A DNA stretch of 64,000 bases, taken from positions 1-64,000 of the forward strand of contig NZ_SSDJ01000048.1 of assembly GCF_004794465.1 (NCBI RefSeq), read 5' to 3'. Positions 34,384 to 43,443 of the stretch are shown piece after piece (position 1 is the first letter of the stretch; each line of letters begins with the position of its first letter). The position numbers and the translations under genes are program-made. The notes below the pieces were generated by a model. It was not told the origin of the DNA, ran no database searches, and saw only the letters and a program-made list of their open reading frames with translations. Origin of the DNA: Microbacterium sp. K24. Lineage in GTDB: Bacteria; Actinomycetota; Actinomycetes; Actinomycetales; Microbacteriaceae.

Positions 34384-35949
34384 TCAGCTGTTCTGCGGGA
34401 ACCCGAGGTTGATGCCGCCGTGCGAGGAGTCCGTGCGCGTCGCGGGGTCGATCCACCGGCTGGTGACGGCCTTCTCGCGCGTGAAGAAGTCGAAGCCGTG
34501 CACGCCGTACGCCTTGGCGTCACCGAAGAGGCTCTTCTTCCACCCGCCGAACGAGTGGTACGCGACCGGCACGGGGATCGGCACGTTGATGCCGATCATG
34601 CCGACCTGCACCTCGTTCTGGAACCGGCGGGCGGCTCCTCCGTCGTTGGTGAAGATCGCGGTGCCGTTGCCGAACTCGCCCGAGTTGATCAGGGCGAGGC
34701 CCTCGTCGTACGACGCGACCCGCACGACCGAGAGCACCGGCCCGAAGATCTCCTCGGTGTACGCGCGCGACGTCGTCGGCAGGCCGTCGATCAGGGTGGG
34801 TCCGAAGAAGAAGCCGTCCTCGTGCCCGTCGACCGTGAAGCCGCGGCCGTCGACGACGATCGTCGCTCCGTCGGCCTCGGCGATGTCGACGTAGGACGAG
34901 ACCTTGTCGCGGTGCACATCGGTGATCAGCGGCCCCATGTCGGGCTCGACGCCGTCGACGCCGGCGCCGTTGCCGATCTTCAGGGCGGCGATGCGCGCGG
35001 TGATCTTCTCGATCAGGTCATCGGCGACGGGCTCGACGGCGAGGACCACGCTGATCGCCATGCAGCGCTCACCGGCGGCGCCGAACCCGGCGTTCACGGC
35101 ATTGTCGGCGACGAGGTCGAGGTCGGCATCCGGCAGCACCAGCATGTGGTTCTTCGCCCCGCCCAGCGCCTGCACGCGCTTGCCGTTCTTCGATGCCGTC
35201 TCGTAGATGTACTGCGCGATCGGGGTCGAGCCGACGAAGCTGATCGACTGCACGACGGGAGAGGTGAGGAGTCCGTCGACCGCGAGCTTGTCGCCCTGCA
35301 GCACGGTGAAGACGCCGTCGGGCAGACCGGCCTCCTGCCAGACGCGCGCCAGCCACAGCGCCGCGGACGGGTCCTTCTCGGAGGGCTTCAGGACCACGGC
35401 GTTGCCGGCCGCGATCGCGATCGGCACGAACCACAGCGGCACCATGACGGGGAAGTTGAACGGAGAGATCACGCCCACCACGCCGAGAGGCTGCTTGAGG
35501 GAGTAAACGTCGATGCCCGAGGAGGCGTTCTCGCTGAACGCGCCCTTGATGAGGTGCGGGAAGCCGGTCGCGAGCTCGACGACCTCCTGACCGCGGAGGA
35601 TCTCGCCCATCGCATCGGAGACGACCTTGCCGTGCTCCGACGTGATGATCTCGGCGAGCTCGCGCTTGCGGGCGTTCAGGATCTCGCGGAACGCGAAGAG
35701 CACCGACTGGCGCTTGGCGATCGAGTAGCCCGACCACATCCGGAATCCGGACTCCGCCGAGGCGATCGCGGCGTCGATCTCGGCCTGGTCGGCGAGGGCG
35801 ACCCGCGCCTGCACCGCGCCGGTGGCGGGATTGAAGACCGGAGCCGTGCGACCCGACTCCGTCGCGCGCAGCGCGCCGTCGATCCAGTGGGCGATCACCG
35901 GGACGGAGGAGTCCGTCGTCGAGGCGGCGGACGTGGCAGTGATGGTCAT
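34384..35949 (-). CDS. mmsA: CoA-acylating methylmalonate-semialdehyde dehydrogenase
   Basis: A 521-residue aldehyde dehydrogenase that oxidises (methyl)malonate semialdehyde to propionyl- or acetyl-CoA with loss of CO2. The catalytic cysteine is C296 in AGERCMAIS and the conserved NAD-binding ISPFNFPVM motif is present (161-169). ETASKNGKRVQALGGAKNHM and GERCMA match the MmsA/IolA group. It lacks the general-base glutamate of hydrolytic ALDHs, as expected for CoA-acylating members. It is near the omega-aminotransferase and PucR regulator, so malonate semialdehyde from beta-alanine is the likely substrate; valine or inositol intermediates are alternatives. Confidence 0.93.
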   Translation of the reverse strand: MTITATSAASTTDSSVPVIAHWIDGALRATESGRTAPVFNPATGAVQARVALADQAEIDAAIASAESGFRMWSGYSIAKRQSVLFAFREILNARKRELAEIITSEHGKVVSDAMGEILRGQEVVELATGFPHLIKGAFSENASSGIDVYSLKQPLGVVGVISPFNFPVMVPLWFVPIAIAAGNAVVLKPSEKDPSAALWLARVWQEAGLPDGVFTVLQGDKLAVDGLLTSPVVQSISFVGSTPIAQYIYETASKNGKRVQALGGAKNHMLVLPDADLDLVADNAVNAGFGAAGERCMAISVVLAVEPVADDLIEKITARIAALKIGNGAGVDGVEPDMGPLITDVHRDKVSSYVDIAEADGATIVVDGRGFTVDGHEDGFFFGPTLIDGLPTTSRAYTEEIFGPVLSVVRVASYDEGLALINSGEFGNGTAIFTNDGGAARRFQNEVQVGMIGINVPIPVPVAYHSFGGWKKSLFGDAKAYGVHGFDFFTREKAVTSRWIDPATRTDSSHGGINLGFPQNS

Positions 35950-36088
35950 TCTTCACCTCAGGGGTCGTCGAGCGGGGCGGGTGAGACCAGTGAAGCAGGA
36001 TGCGTACCGACCGCAGCGTGCCAGTACGTCCTCCGATCACACGACAGCTCGACGATCAGGCAGATGTGACCCTTCCGGAGTCGCGCGC

Positions 36089-36985
36089 TCAGACGCCGAT
36101 GGCGTCGTCGACGACGTCGAACACCTCGGGATCCCACGTGATCGCTCGCTCCCACGGAAGATCGAACGCATCGGCGAAGAAGATGCTGTGCACGTCATCT
36201 GCGAAGGTGCGGCGGGAGACGTTCGGCAGCACGGCCGGCGGCACCTCGTCCGCCCGCGCACTCTGCTGAGAGACGAGGCCGTCATGCGGCCAGAGCTGGC
36301 GCGGTCGCTCTGCGGACCGGAAGCGACCGGCAGCGACGGCCGTGACGCGCACCCCATCGAGCACCCCTTCCTGCGCCGCGTTCCAGCGACGCAGGAAATG
36401 TCGCGACACCTGGTCGGCCGCCCCCTGAGAGTTCTCGGCCGCGTAGGCGCGCGACTGCTCGAGGATCTGTGTCGTCGCGGGATCACCGTGGGCGTCCGCG
36501 ACCGAGATCTCGTCGCTGAGCACATCCCCGAGGAGCGAGCCGTCCCAGGGAGTGCCGAGCGTCACCAGTCGACTCACCGTCGGCCCTCCCGCACGGAGCT
36601 CGCGGATGGCGGCACGGGAGAAGAGACCACCCATCGAATGCCCGACGAGGTCGACGCTCGTGAGACCGCGCTCCTCTGCCAGCCAGCGGAGGAAAGCCGC
36701 GAGGGCGGTTCCTGCCGCATCGATCTCCCCGACCGCGTTGACGGTCAGCGCTGCGGGCAGGACCACGGGGACATCGGCGAACCCCTGCCATCCGGCATCC
36801 TCGCGCACCTCTCCGACGCCCATCCGCGCGGGAGCGGTGAACACGGACACGCCCCGAGCGAGAAGATGCGCCCGGAGCGCCGTGAGGGTGTTGCCCGCGG
36901 CGAGCCCCGTCCGGGCGGCGCGCTCAGGATCGGTGAAAGGCGTGACGGCGGCTCCGCCGGACACGAGGACGACGGCGTCGGCCAT
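36089..36985 (-). CDS. Alpha/beta-hydrolase (lipase/PGAP1-like)
   Basis: A 298-residue serine hydrolase with nucleophile elbow VDLVGHSMGGL (about 114-124) and helical lid region. An aspartate lies in HGDPATTQILEQ or WPHDGLVS, and the candidate catalytic His is in ADDVHSIFF. The N-terminal segment MADAVVLVSGGA binds the oxyanion strand and there is no signal peptide, so it is likely cytoplasmic. It resembles the triacylglycerol-lipase/PGAP1 family. Substrate unknown; orientation is the same as mmsA, but 139 bp separate them. Confidence 0.85.
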   Translation of the reverse strand: MADAVVLVSGGAAVTPFTDPERAARTGLAAGNTLTALRAHLLARGVSVFTAPARMGVGEVREDAGWQGFADVPVVLPAALTVNAVGEIDAAGTALAAFLRWLAEERGLTSVDLVGHSMGGLFSRAAIRELRAGGPTVSRLVTLGTPWDGSLLGDVLSDEISVADAHGDPATTQILEQSRAYAAENSQGAADQVSRHFLRRWNAAQEGVLDGVRVTAVAAGRFRSAERPRQLWPHDGLVSQQSARADEVPPAVLPNVSRRTFADDVHSIFFADAFDLPWERAITWDPEVFDVVDDAIGV

Positions 36986-37121
36986 GGCGCTCCTTCTCTG
37001 CTCCCTCAGGCGGACTCCACCCTAGCCGTCGAGGTACCCGCAGGGCGACGCCCGGTCAACCCCGTGCCGCGGCGCCGCGAGTCATGCGAACCTCGAGGAG
37101 TCCGAGGGAGGGAAGACGCGC

Positions 37122-37850
37122 ATGGTGTCGTTGAAGGAGCTGTGGCTGGTGCGTCACGGTGAAAGCGTGGGGAATGTCGCGGCCACCGGGGCCGAGGTCG
37201 CGGGTGAAGAGGTGATCGCGCTGGCGATGCGCGATGCGGACGTTCCTCTCTCCGACACGGGCGTCGAGCAGGCGAGAGCGCTCGGCGCGGCGCTTCGCGA
37301 GGCGGACGAGCTGCCTCAGATCGCCTGGCTGTCGCCGTATCTCCGTGCTCAGCAGACATTCGCGCTCAGTGTCGAGCACGGCGCCGCCGTCGATCGGGTC
37401 CTCACCGACGAGCGCCTTCGGGACAGGGAGCTCGGCATCCTCGACCTTCTGACGTGGCGGGGCGTCGCGGCTCGGCATCCGGAGGAAGCGGAGCGCCGCG
37501 CGCGACTGGGCAAGTACTACCACCGGCCACCGGGTGGCGAGTCCTGGGCGGATGTGGCGCTGCGCCTGAGGTCGTTCCTCCGCGACGCACTCGACGCCGA
37601 CGCACGCGTGGGCCTGGTGGTGGCGCACGACGCGGTCGTCATGCTGCTCGTCTCGCTGCTCACCGGAATGGACGAGCCGCACCTGGTGGAGTTCGCCGCA
37701 GCCCACACCGTCCTCAACGCCTCCGTGACGCGACTGCGCTTCGACGGAACCCGATGGCACCTCGTCGACTTCTCCGACGTGCGCCACCTCGAACAGCTCG
37801 GGGCCGAGATCACCGTGCACCCCGGGAGCCCCGATGTCCAGCCCGGCTGA
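37122..37850 (+). CDS. Histidine-phosphatase-superfamily protein
   Basis: A 242-residue phosphatase of the phosphoglycerate-mutase-like clan. The phosphohistidine motif is LVRHGESVGN (9-18), the second catalytic His is in VVAHDAVVM near residue 168, and conserved Arg/Glu follow the first motif (SPYLRAQQT; RDRELGI). The start is ATG 37122 with GGAGGGAAG upstream. It overlaps the next gene by 17 bp, so the two are probably translated together. The physiological substrate is unknown; association with the NAD(P)HX dehydratase gene recurs in actinobacteria. Confidence 0.88.
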   Translation: MVSLKELWLVRHGESVGNVAATGAEVAGEEVIALAMRDADVPLSDTGVEQARALGAALREADELPQIAWLSPYLRAQQTFALSVEHGAAVDRVLTDERLRDRELGILDLLTWRGVAARHPEEAERRARLGKYYHRPPGGESWADVALRLRSFLRDALDADARVGLVVAHDAVVMLLVSLLTGMDEPHLVEFAAAHTVLNASVTRLRFDGTRWHLVDFSDVRHLEQLGAEITVHPGSPDVQPG

Positions 37851-38694
37851 GCCGACGCGCGTCACCCCCGCGCTATTGCGCGCGTGGGGGCTGCCGGACC
37901 CGGGCGATTCCAAGAACTCTCGGGGCACGGCGATGATCATCGGCGGATCGCGCCTGTCGACCGGCGCTGCGGTGCTGGCCGGCGAGGCGGCGCTGCGGGT
38001 CGGTGCGGGGAAGGTCGCCGTGACGACAGACGCGGCCGTCGCCGATGTCGTGCGCCTCGCCCTGCCCGAAGCCGGCGTGCACGAAGCGCCGAGCGCGGGC
38101 CGGCCGATCGATGACGCATGGCGCGCCGCCTGCGAGGCCTCCGACGCGGTGCTCGTCGGTCCCGGGCTCGACGACCTCGCGCACGCCGAGGAGTGGCTGA
38201 AGCGCCTGGACGGGCTCGAGATCGCGTGCCTCGTGGTCGATGCCTTCGCCGTCGGGGTGCTCCGCGACGTGCCGCGCTCGACGCTTCCCCGGGCGCTGAT
38301 CGTCAACGCCAACCTCGAAGAGGCGGAGGTGCTCCTCGGCCGTCCGATCGATGATCTGCTCCACGACGTCGCACGCATCTCTCGCGACCTCGACGCGGTG
38401 GTGCACTGCTACTCCGCCGTCGCGGCGCCGTCCGGAGCCGTCTGGAGGATCGACGCAGGTGGTCCCGGCCTGGGCACCGCCGGGTCGGGAGACACCGCGG
38501 CCGGCGCCCTCACCGGCTTCGCCGCTCGCGGTCTCGAACCCGAGCGCGCGGCGGTCTGGGGCGCCTGGTGCCACGCCCGGGCCGGGGACCGCCTGACCGA
38601 GAGGATGGGCCTGGGCTTCCTCGCCCGCGACCTCGTCCGTGAACTGCCGGCTGCCGTCCTCGACGCACTTGAAGCGCCCTCGGCCGATTCGTAG
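37834..38694 (+). CDS. nnrD: ADP-dependent NAD(P)H-hydrate dehydratase
   Basis: Repairs hydrated NADH/NADPH (NADHX/NADPHX) with ADP. The 286-residue ribokinase-like fold shows the conserved nucleotide loop NANLEEAEVLLG (about 151-162) and the anion-hole motif GTAGSGDTAAG (208-218) with the catalytic Asp. It overlaps the histidine phosphatase by 17 bp. The YjeF N-terminal epimerase domain is absent, as in stand-alone actinobacterial CarD-type enzymes, so the epimerase would be encoded elsewhere. Confidence 0.9.
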   Translation: MSSPAEPTRVTPALLRAWGLPDPGDSKNSRGTAMIIGGSRLSTGAAVLAGEAALRVGAGKVAVTTDAAVADVVRLALPEAGVHEAPSAGRPIDDAWRAACEASDAVLVGPGLDDLAHAEEWLKRLDGLEIACLVVDAFAVGVLRDVPRSTLPRALIVNANLEEAEVLLGRPIDDLLHDVARISRDLDAVVHCYSAVAAPSGAVWRIDAGGPGLGTAGSGDTAAGALTGFAARGLEPERAAVWGAWCHARAGDRLTERMGLGFLARDLVRELPAAVLDALEAPSADS

Positions 38695-38885
38695 AATATT
38701 GGTGACGTCTGACGGGTCGCGGCACCTGTCGATCGGGTGGGCATTGCTTGCCGAGCGGCGTCCACCACCTCGACCGCGTGCGAGTCCGCCACCGGTAGCT
38801 CTCGCTTCGGCGTGCGCTGCCGGAACGAAGGACTTCTCCGCGCCCCCGTCCGACCGACATCAGATCTGTCCGACAGGAGGTTGAG

Positions 38886-39170
38886 ATGACTGGACTGGCC
38901 GCCCCGCGGTTCGAGCTCCGGAAAGTCGCTGAGCACGAATGGCTGATTCTCGATCACCGATACGAGGTGAACGATCCGCGTCGAACCGTGGGCTGCGTGT
39001 ACAAGGTCGATGAGTACGAGGTCGAGGTCATGTGGATGCGCGAGATCCCCGCGGCGACACGGTACATGGAACCGATCGACGCCCTCGAAGAGGTGCGACG
39101 GTTCGAGGAGCGCGATCGGTCGACGAGGCCGATCACGATCCCGCACCTGCCGCCGCTGATCGCCTCGTGA
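38886..39170 (+). CDS. Small conserved protein, function unknown
   Basis: A 94-residue soluble protein containing KVAEHEWLILDHRYEVND and CVYKVDEYEVEVMWMRE, a compact beta-rich pattern, ending in a Pro/Ile-rich tail. ATG 38886 has an excellent AGGAGG Shine-Dalgarno. Upstream, 38695-38885 holds no gene that I can support. It is convergent with the GMC oxidoreductase. No family recognised. Confidence 0.65.
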   Translation: MTGLAAPRFELRKVAEHEWLILDHRYEVNDPRRTVGCVYKVDEYEVEVMWMREIPAATRYMEPIDALEEVRRFEERDRSTRPITIPHLPPLIAS

Positions 39171-39234
39171 GGGAAGCCGCGCCCGCGCCGCAGCGCTGCT
39201 GCTGCTGACCTCCTTCGCGAGCGGTCGACGGCTC

Positions 39235-40818
39235 TCAGAGCCGCGCCGCCGCCTCCCGCGCACCGCGCACCGCGATGGCGACGCTGGTCAGGGTCGGGTT
39301 CATCGTGTTCGCCGTCGGGATGAGCGCGTTGCCGCCGACGACGAGGTTCTCGAAGCCCCAGACCCGCGAGTACGGGTCGGCGACACTCGTGCCGTCGTCC
39401 ACCGCCCCCGCGCGCATCGTGCCCATGTAGTGCAGGCTCGAACCGTTGGGCAGCAGTCGCGGCTCGGCGATGAACGTTCCGAGCGCGGCGCCGGCGCGGC
39501 GCAGGTGCGCGGTGGCGTCTGCGATCTCCGCCTCCTCCACCTCGGTGAGGGCGTACTCGATCGTCATGTTCGGCAGGCCGCGGTAGTCGAGCTCGTCGTC
39601 GTCGAAGCGCACGCCGTCCTCGGCGCGAGGGTGCTTGCGGACGCCGTACCCCATGTTCACGTAGCCCCAGCGGTTGCCCGCGTGGGGGTGCGACGGATCG
39701 AGGGGGAACGGCGGGTTCTCGGCGTACATCACCTGCAGCGAGAACGGGTGATCGGGCTCGGAGAACGGGATGCGGTTCACCGCGGCGACCGGGTCGGCCG
39801 GGTTCTGCGCGCGCCGGGCGAGTTCGCGCTGCAACTCGTCGTCGCTGACGAGTTCGGCCATCCGGTCGCCCTCGAGCGACACCGTCGAGATCACCACGTG
39901 ATGCTCGGTCAGGTAGCGACCGAGAGCCGCGGGACGGATGCCGGAGGCCCACAGCAGCTGCGGCGAGCGGAACGCGTCGGCCGCGACCACGACGAGGTCG
40001 GCGGGCACGAACGACGCCTCCTTCGTGCGCAGGTCTTCGACCGTCACCCCGGTGGCCCGTCCGCCCTCGTGCTCGACCCGACGGACCAGAGAGAGGTCGC
40101 GCAGCTCGAACCGAGCGTTCTCGTCGGTGCCCTCGTCGATGAGAGGTCCGAGCACCATGTCCGCGCCGGCCCACACCATGGTGCCGTCCGGCTGCGGGTC
40201 GCCCGCGATGGGGAGCGTGCTCACGCCGTAGCCCTCCGGCAGCTCTGCGGCGAACTCCCCTTCGAGCAGGGTGCGGATGGCCCCGCCGATCGGCGAGTCC
40301 GCGAAGGCCGCGCCCTGATGGTGGAGCAGCCCTTCGGCGGTCTCGATGAGCTCCTCCCACTCCTCGTCGTCGATGAACGGGAGCTTCTCGCTGAACGCCG
40401 GCCGCGGGATCGCACAGGTCCAGTGCGAACCCTGGCCGCCGACGTTGGTCGCCGCCGCCGCTGCCGGGAACGTCGGTGCGTGCGCGGAGCCCTCGCCGCC
40501 GAAGTCGAGCAGGTGCGTTCCCTGGCGCGCGGTGAACATCCCCTCCACGACGACGCCGGCGGGGATGCCCAGCGATTCGCGGAAGGCGCCGGCCTGCGGG
40601 CCCTGCGCCATCTCCCTGGCGCGGGCCTTCTCGTCCGGATCGGCGATGTTGCGCACGCTGGCGCCGGGGCGCTCGGTGATCTGCGGTCCCGCCTCGAACA
40701 TGACGACCCGCGCGGTCGGGTGGCTCTGCAGGATCACGCGGGCGTACGCGGATCCGACGGGTCCGCTGCCGACGATCGCGATCGTCGGGTTCTCGGTGGG
40801 GGTCAAGTTCTCGGACAT
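39235..40818 (-). CDS. GMC/pyranose-oxidase-like glycoside 3-oxidase (first copy)
   Basis: FAD-dependent oxidoreductase (527 aa) of the GMC superfamily, close in character to bacterial pyranose oxidase/glycoside 3-oxidase (CarA, G3Ox), which oxidise C-3 of glycosides. FAD motif GSGPVGSAYA is at 17-26. The C-terminus has SLHYMGTMRAG and NTMNPTLTSVAIAVRGA, where GMC enzymes place the catalytic His and Asn. A Ser/Asn-rich flavin loop (GSHWTCAIPRP) precedes the substrate domain. ATG 40818 has GGGAGAAGA upstream. It is 27 bp downstream of the MFS gene in the aromatic operon. Substrate could be an O- or C-glycoside; a pyranose 2-oxidase role is an alternative. Confidence 0.85.
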   Translation of the reverse strand: MSENLTPTENPTIAIVGSGPVGSAYARVILQSHPTARVVMFEAGPQITERPGASVRNIADPDEKARAREMAQGPQAGAFRESLGIPAGVVVEGMFTARQGTHLLDFGGEGSAHAPTFPAAAAATNVGGQGSHWTCAIPRPAFSEKLPFIDDEEWEELIETAEGLLHHQGAAFADSPIGGAIRTLLEGEFAAELPEGYGVSTLPIAGDPQPDGTMVWAGADMVLGPLIDEGTDENARFELRDLSLVRRVEHEGGRATGVTVEDLRTKEASFVPADLVVVAADAFRSPQLLWASGIRPAALGRYLTEHHVVISTVSLEGDRMAELVSDDELQRELARRAQNPADPVAAVNRIPFSEPDHPFSLQVMYAENPPFPLDPSHPHAGNRWGYVNMGYGVRKHPRAEDGVRFDDDELDYRGLPNMTIEYALTEVEEAEIADATAHLRRAGAALGTFIAEPRLLPNGSSLHYMGTMRAGAVDDGTSVADPYSRVWGFENLVVGGNALIPTANTMNPTLTSVAIAVRGAREAAARL

Positions 40819-40845
40819 GGATTCTTCTCCCGGATGCAGGCGGAT

Positions 40846-42432
40846 TCAGGCGGTGACGGGTTCGGCGGACGGGACGGCGTCGTGCTCGTCGGAGAGCCGG
40901 CCGGCGGGCATGAGGAGCGCGACGACGAACCCGACGACGTAGGCGACCGCGAGCGCCGCGAACACCGGTGCGAAGACATCGCGGTAGATACCGGCGACCT
41001 CGGCCTGGACAGCGGCGTCGGACGCCTGCACGAGCTGCGGTGTCAGGGCGGTCGCATCGAGGCCTGCCGGCAGCAGCGCGGCGACACCGAATCCGACGAC
41101 CCCGCCGATCACGGCGGTCGTGACGGTCGCGCCGACCTGGCGCACGATGTTCACCGTGGCCGTGATCGCTCCCGTCGAGCTCCGCGGTGCGGCGCTCTGC
41201 ACCACGGCGACGATGAGGCTCATGAAGGCACCGGTTCCGACGCCGACCACGAACATGACGATCATCGGCGCCCAGAGCGGCAGTCCGACGGGCAGGAACG
41301 CCATGGCGCCCAGACCGACCGCCCCCAGAGCCGTCCCGATGATGGGGTAGATCCGGTAGCTCCCGGTACGGCTGGCGAGGAAACCGGTGCTGAGGTTGCT
41401 CAGCAGCATCCCGAACACCGTCGCGATCGGCACGAGCCCCGACACGGTCGCCGACGTCTGATAGGCCATCTGCACGTAGGTCGGCAGGTAGGCGGTGATC
41501 GAGAAGAGTCCGATGCCGATGATCGCCGACAGGGCGGTGCCGACGGCGATGGTGCGGTTCGCGAAGAACCGCAGCGGCACGATCGGCTCCGGCGCCCGCA
41601 TCTCGGCGAGCACGAAGGCGGCGAAGGCGATGATCGCGGCGGCGAAGGCGACGACGGTGGCGGTGCGCAGGCCGGGATCCGCCATCCAGGACACCGCCAG
41701 CACCAGGGCGACGAGCGCGGCGGTGAACGTCATGGCGCCGGCGACGTCGAAGCGGCGCCTCCCGCCGGGCGGGATGTGCGGCACGGCGACCACGGCGAGG
41801 GCGAGGGCGGCGACGCCGATCGGGATGTTCACCCAGAACACCCACTGCCAACCCCAGAAGTCGGTGATGAGCCCGCCGAGCACGGGACCGACGAGGATCG
41901 CGATCGGGAAAGCGGCGCCGATGACGGCCATGTGTTTCGGGCGTTCCCGGGGCGAGGTGACCTGCGCGATGATCGTCTGCGACATGAGCTGCAGACCTGC
42001 GGAGCTCATCCCCTGCAGCACCCTGGCCACGATGAGCCAGGGCATGGTCTGCGCGAATCCGCAGGCGAGTGACGCGGCGAGGAACACGACGAGCGAGGTG
42101 AGGAACACGGCGCGCGGCCCGACCACGTCGCCGAGCTTGCCGAGCACCGGGAGCAGCACGGTGCTGGCCAGCGTGTAGCCGACGACCACCCAGCCCATGT
42201 GCTCGAGGGCGCCGAGCTCGCCGGCGATGGTGGCGAGCGAGGTGGAGACGATCGTGTGGTCGAGGGCGCCGAGGAACGACACCGTGAGCAGGGAGACGAC
42301 GAGAAGACGCAGACGCAGCGTCGAGAGTGGGGGCATGACCGATGGCCCGATCGATCGGGCAGTCGACGCGACTTCGTGTGCCCCGCTCGCAACGTCACGA
42401 GCGGGAACGGGTTCGAGGAACCCCGGCGCCAT
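40846..42432 (-). CDS. MFS transporter, DHA2 family (14 TM)
   Basis: A 528-residue membrane transporter with about 14 hydrophobic segments. Motif A is GKLGDVVGPRAVF after the second helix, motif C GAAFPIAILVGPVLGG, and LDHTIVSTSLATIAGELG is the DHA2-type first helix. It probably exports aromatic compounds or glycosides, or imports the aglycone; the direction cannot be read. ATG 42432 is favoured: TTGAAA (42465-42460), a 17-bp spacer and TAGACT (42442-42437) lie immediately upstream, putting +1 at the ATG (leaderless). A start 32 codons later (42336) would be at the first helix. It follows the FAH gene by 33 bp but has its own promoter. Confidence 0.88.
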   Translation of the reverse strand: MAPGFLEPVPARDVASGAHEVASTARSIGPSVMPPLSTLRLRLLVVSLLTVSFLGALDHTIVSTSLATIAGELGALEHMGWVVVGYTLASTVLLPVLGKLGDVVGPRAVFLTSLVVFLAASLACGFAQTMPWLIVARVLQGMSSAGLQLMSQTIIAQVTSPRERPKHMAVIGAAFPIAILVGPVLGGLITDFWGWQWVFWVNIPIGVAALALAVVAVPHIPPGGRRRFDVAGAMTFTAALVALVLAVSWMADPGLRTATVVAFAAAIIAFAAFVLAEMRAPEPIVPLRFFANRTIAVGTALSAIIGIGLFSITAYLPTYVQMAYQTSATVSGLVPIATVFGMLLSNLSTGFLASRTGSYRIYPIIGTALGAVGLGAMAFLPVGLPLWAPMIVMFVVGVGTGAFMSLIVAVVQSAAPRSSTGAITATVNIVRQVGATVTTAVIGGVVGFGVAALLPAGLDATALTPQLVQASDAAVQAEVAGIYRDVFAPVFAALAVAYVVGFVVALLMPAGRLSDEHDAVPSAEPVTA

Positions 42433-42436
42433 GTCG

Positions 42437-42465
42437 AGTCTACTCCCACTTTGGTCGCTTTTCAA
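42437..42465 (-). promoter_or_regulatory. Promoter of the MFS transporter gene
   Basis: TTGAAA (42465-42460), 17-bp spacer, TAGACT (42442-42437), with the ATG 4 nt beyond. The spacer contains ACTTTGGTCG on the plus strand (42448-42457), which also occurs upstream of the extradiol dioxygenase (48729-48738). Confidence 0.7.
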
Positions 42466-43443
42466 CTAAAGCGGGCGACGGCGCGCGCGCGAGCGGACCC
42501 GCGCGCGCGGCAGGGCCGGCGCGGAGACCGCGCTCCCGACGCGTCCGACGAGCTCACCCACTCCCTCGACCACCATGCGCACCACGTCGCCCTCGACGAG
42601 GGGAGGCGGCGTGAGGCTGCCGTTGCGCCCCCAGAGCTCGCCGAGACAACCGCCGTTGCCGACCGTGCCGCTGCCGAGCACATCGCCGGGCACGACCCGC
42701 GAATTGCGCGACGCGTAGGCGACGAACTCCGGGAACGGCCAGCCCGCGTTCGAGACCAGGTCCTCGCCGATGAGCTCGTCGTTCACGAAGACCTCGGCGC
42801 GGATCGCGAGGAAGCCCTCGTCGTCGAGGTAGGGATCGAGCTCATCCGCCGTGACGATCCACGGTCCGAGGCTCATTCCGAAGTCCTTGCCCTTGGCGGG
42901 CCCGAGCCGCACCTTCATCTCCCTGGCCTGCAGATCGCGCGCCGACCAGTCGTTCATGATGGTGTACCCGAAGATGACGGATGCGGCGGCCTCGGGATCG
43001 AGGTTGGACTCTCCGGCGCCCGGCCCTCCGCCGATCACGACGGCCAGCTCCAATTCGAAGTCCAGGCGCTCGGTCACCGGCGGATGCAGCACATCGGCCG
43101 GTCCCAGGATCGTATGCGGGTTCCCGAAATAGAACGTCGGAGCGTCGTACCACTCCGGCGCCACGTCGCTCTTGCCCTCGACACCGGCGCTGACGCCCTC
43201 GACGTGCTCCTCGAACGCCACGAAGTCGCGGACGGATGCCGGCACGAGAGGGGCGAGCAGGGTCACCTCGGCGAGTGCCGGACCAGTCGCTCCCTCGAGC
43301 TCGCCATGCAGCTCGCGCGCGGCATCCAGACCAGCGGCGAGCACGTCGGCGACGCCCAGCCCGCGGGGGAAGGCGAGCACCTGATCGCCCTCCACGAACC
43401 CCTCACCCACCTCGCTCCCCGCGAGCCAGCGGGCGATCCTCAT
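42466..43443 (-). CDS. Fumarylacetoacetate hydrolase-family protein (1)
   Basis: A 325-residue FAH-superfamily enzyme. The metal-binding acidic residues appear in DFELELAVVIGG (E-x-E) and SIFGYTIMNDWSARD; the catalytic His region and lid are typical of acylpyruvate hydrolases/2-hydroxyhepta-2,4-diene-1,7-dioate isomerases. It would hydrolyse a C-C bond in a ring-fission product of the aromatic pathway. The stop is TAG at 42466-42468. It overlaps the upstream amidohydrolase stop as ATGA (43440-43443). The longer frame back to 44613 is shadow inside other genes. Confidence 0.85.
   Translation of the reverse strand: MRIARWLAGSEVGEGFVEGDQVLAFPRGLGVADVLAAGLDAARELHGELEGATGPALAEVTLLAPLVPASVRDFVAFEEHVEGVSAGVEGKSDVAPEWYDAPTFYFGNPHTILGPADVLHPPVTERLDFELELAVVIGGGPGAGESNLDPEAAASVIFGYTIMNDWSARDLQAREMKVRLGPAKGKDFGMSLGPWIVTADELDPYLDDEGFLAIRAEVFVNDELIGEDLVSNAGWPFPEFVAYASRNSRVVPGDVLGSGTVGNGGCLGELWGRNGSLTPPPLVEGDVVRMVVEGVGELVGRVGSAVSAPALPRARVRSRARRRPL

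Noticed and set aside
38695..38885. Small ORF between nnrD and the 94-aa protein
   Set aside because: Short frames there lack ribosome sites and overlap nnrD; no coding signal.
38954..41851. Very long minus-strand open frame (about 965 codons)
   Set aside because: It is Arg/Gly/Pro-rich shadow across the GMC and MFS genes, typical of high-GC frames; it lacks any domain.
39430..42072. Long plus-strand open frame (880 codons) over the GMC/MFS genes
   Set aside because: Antisense shadow with Arg/Gly/Glu/Asp-rich content and no motifs; the minus-strand genes have clear domains and ribosome sites.
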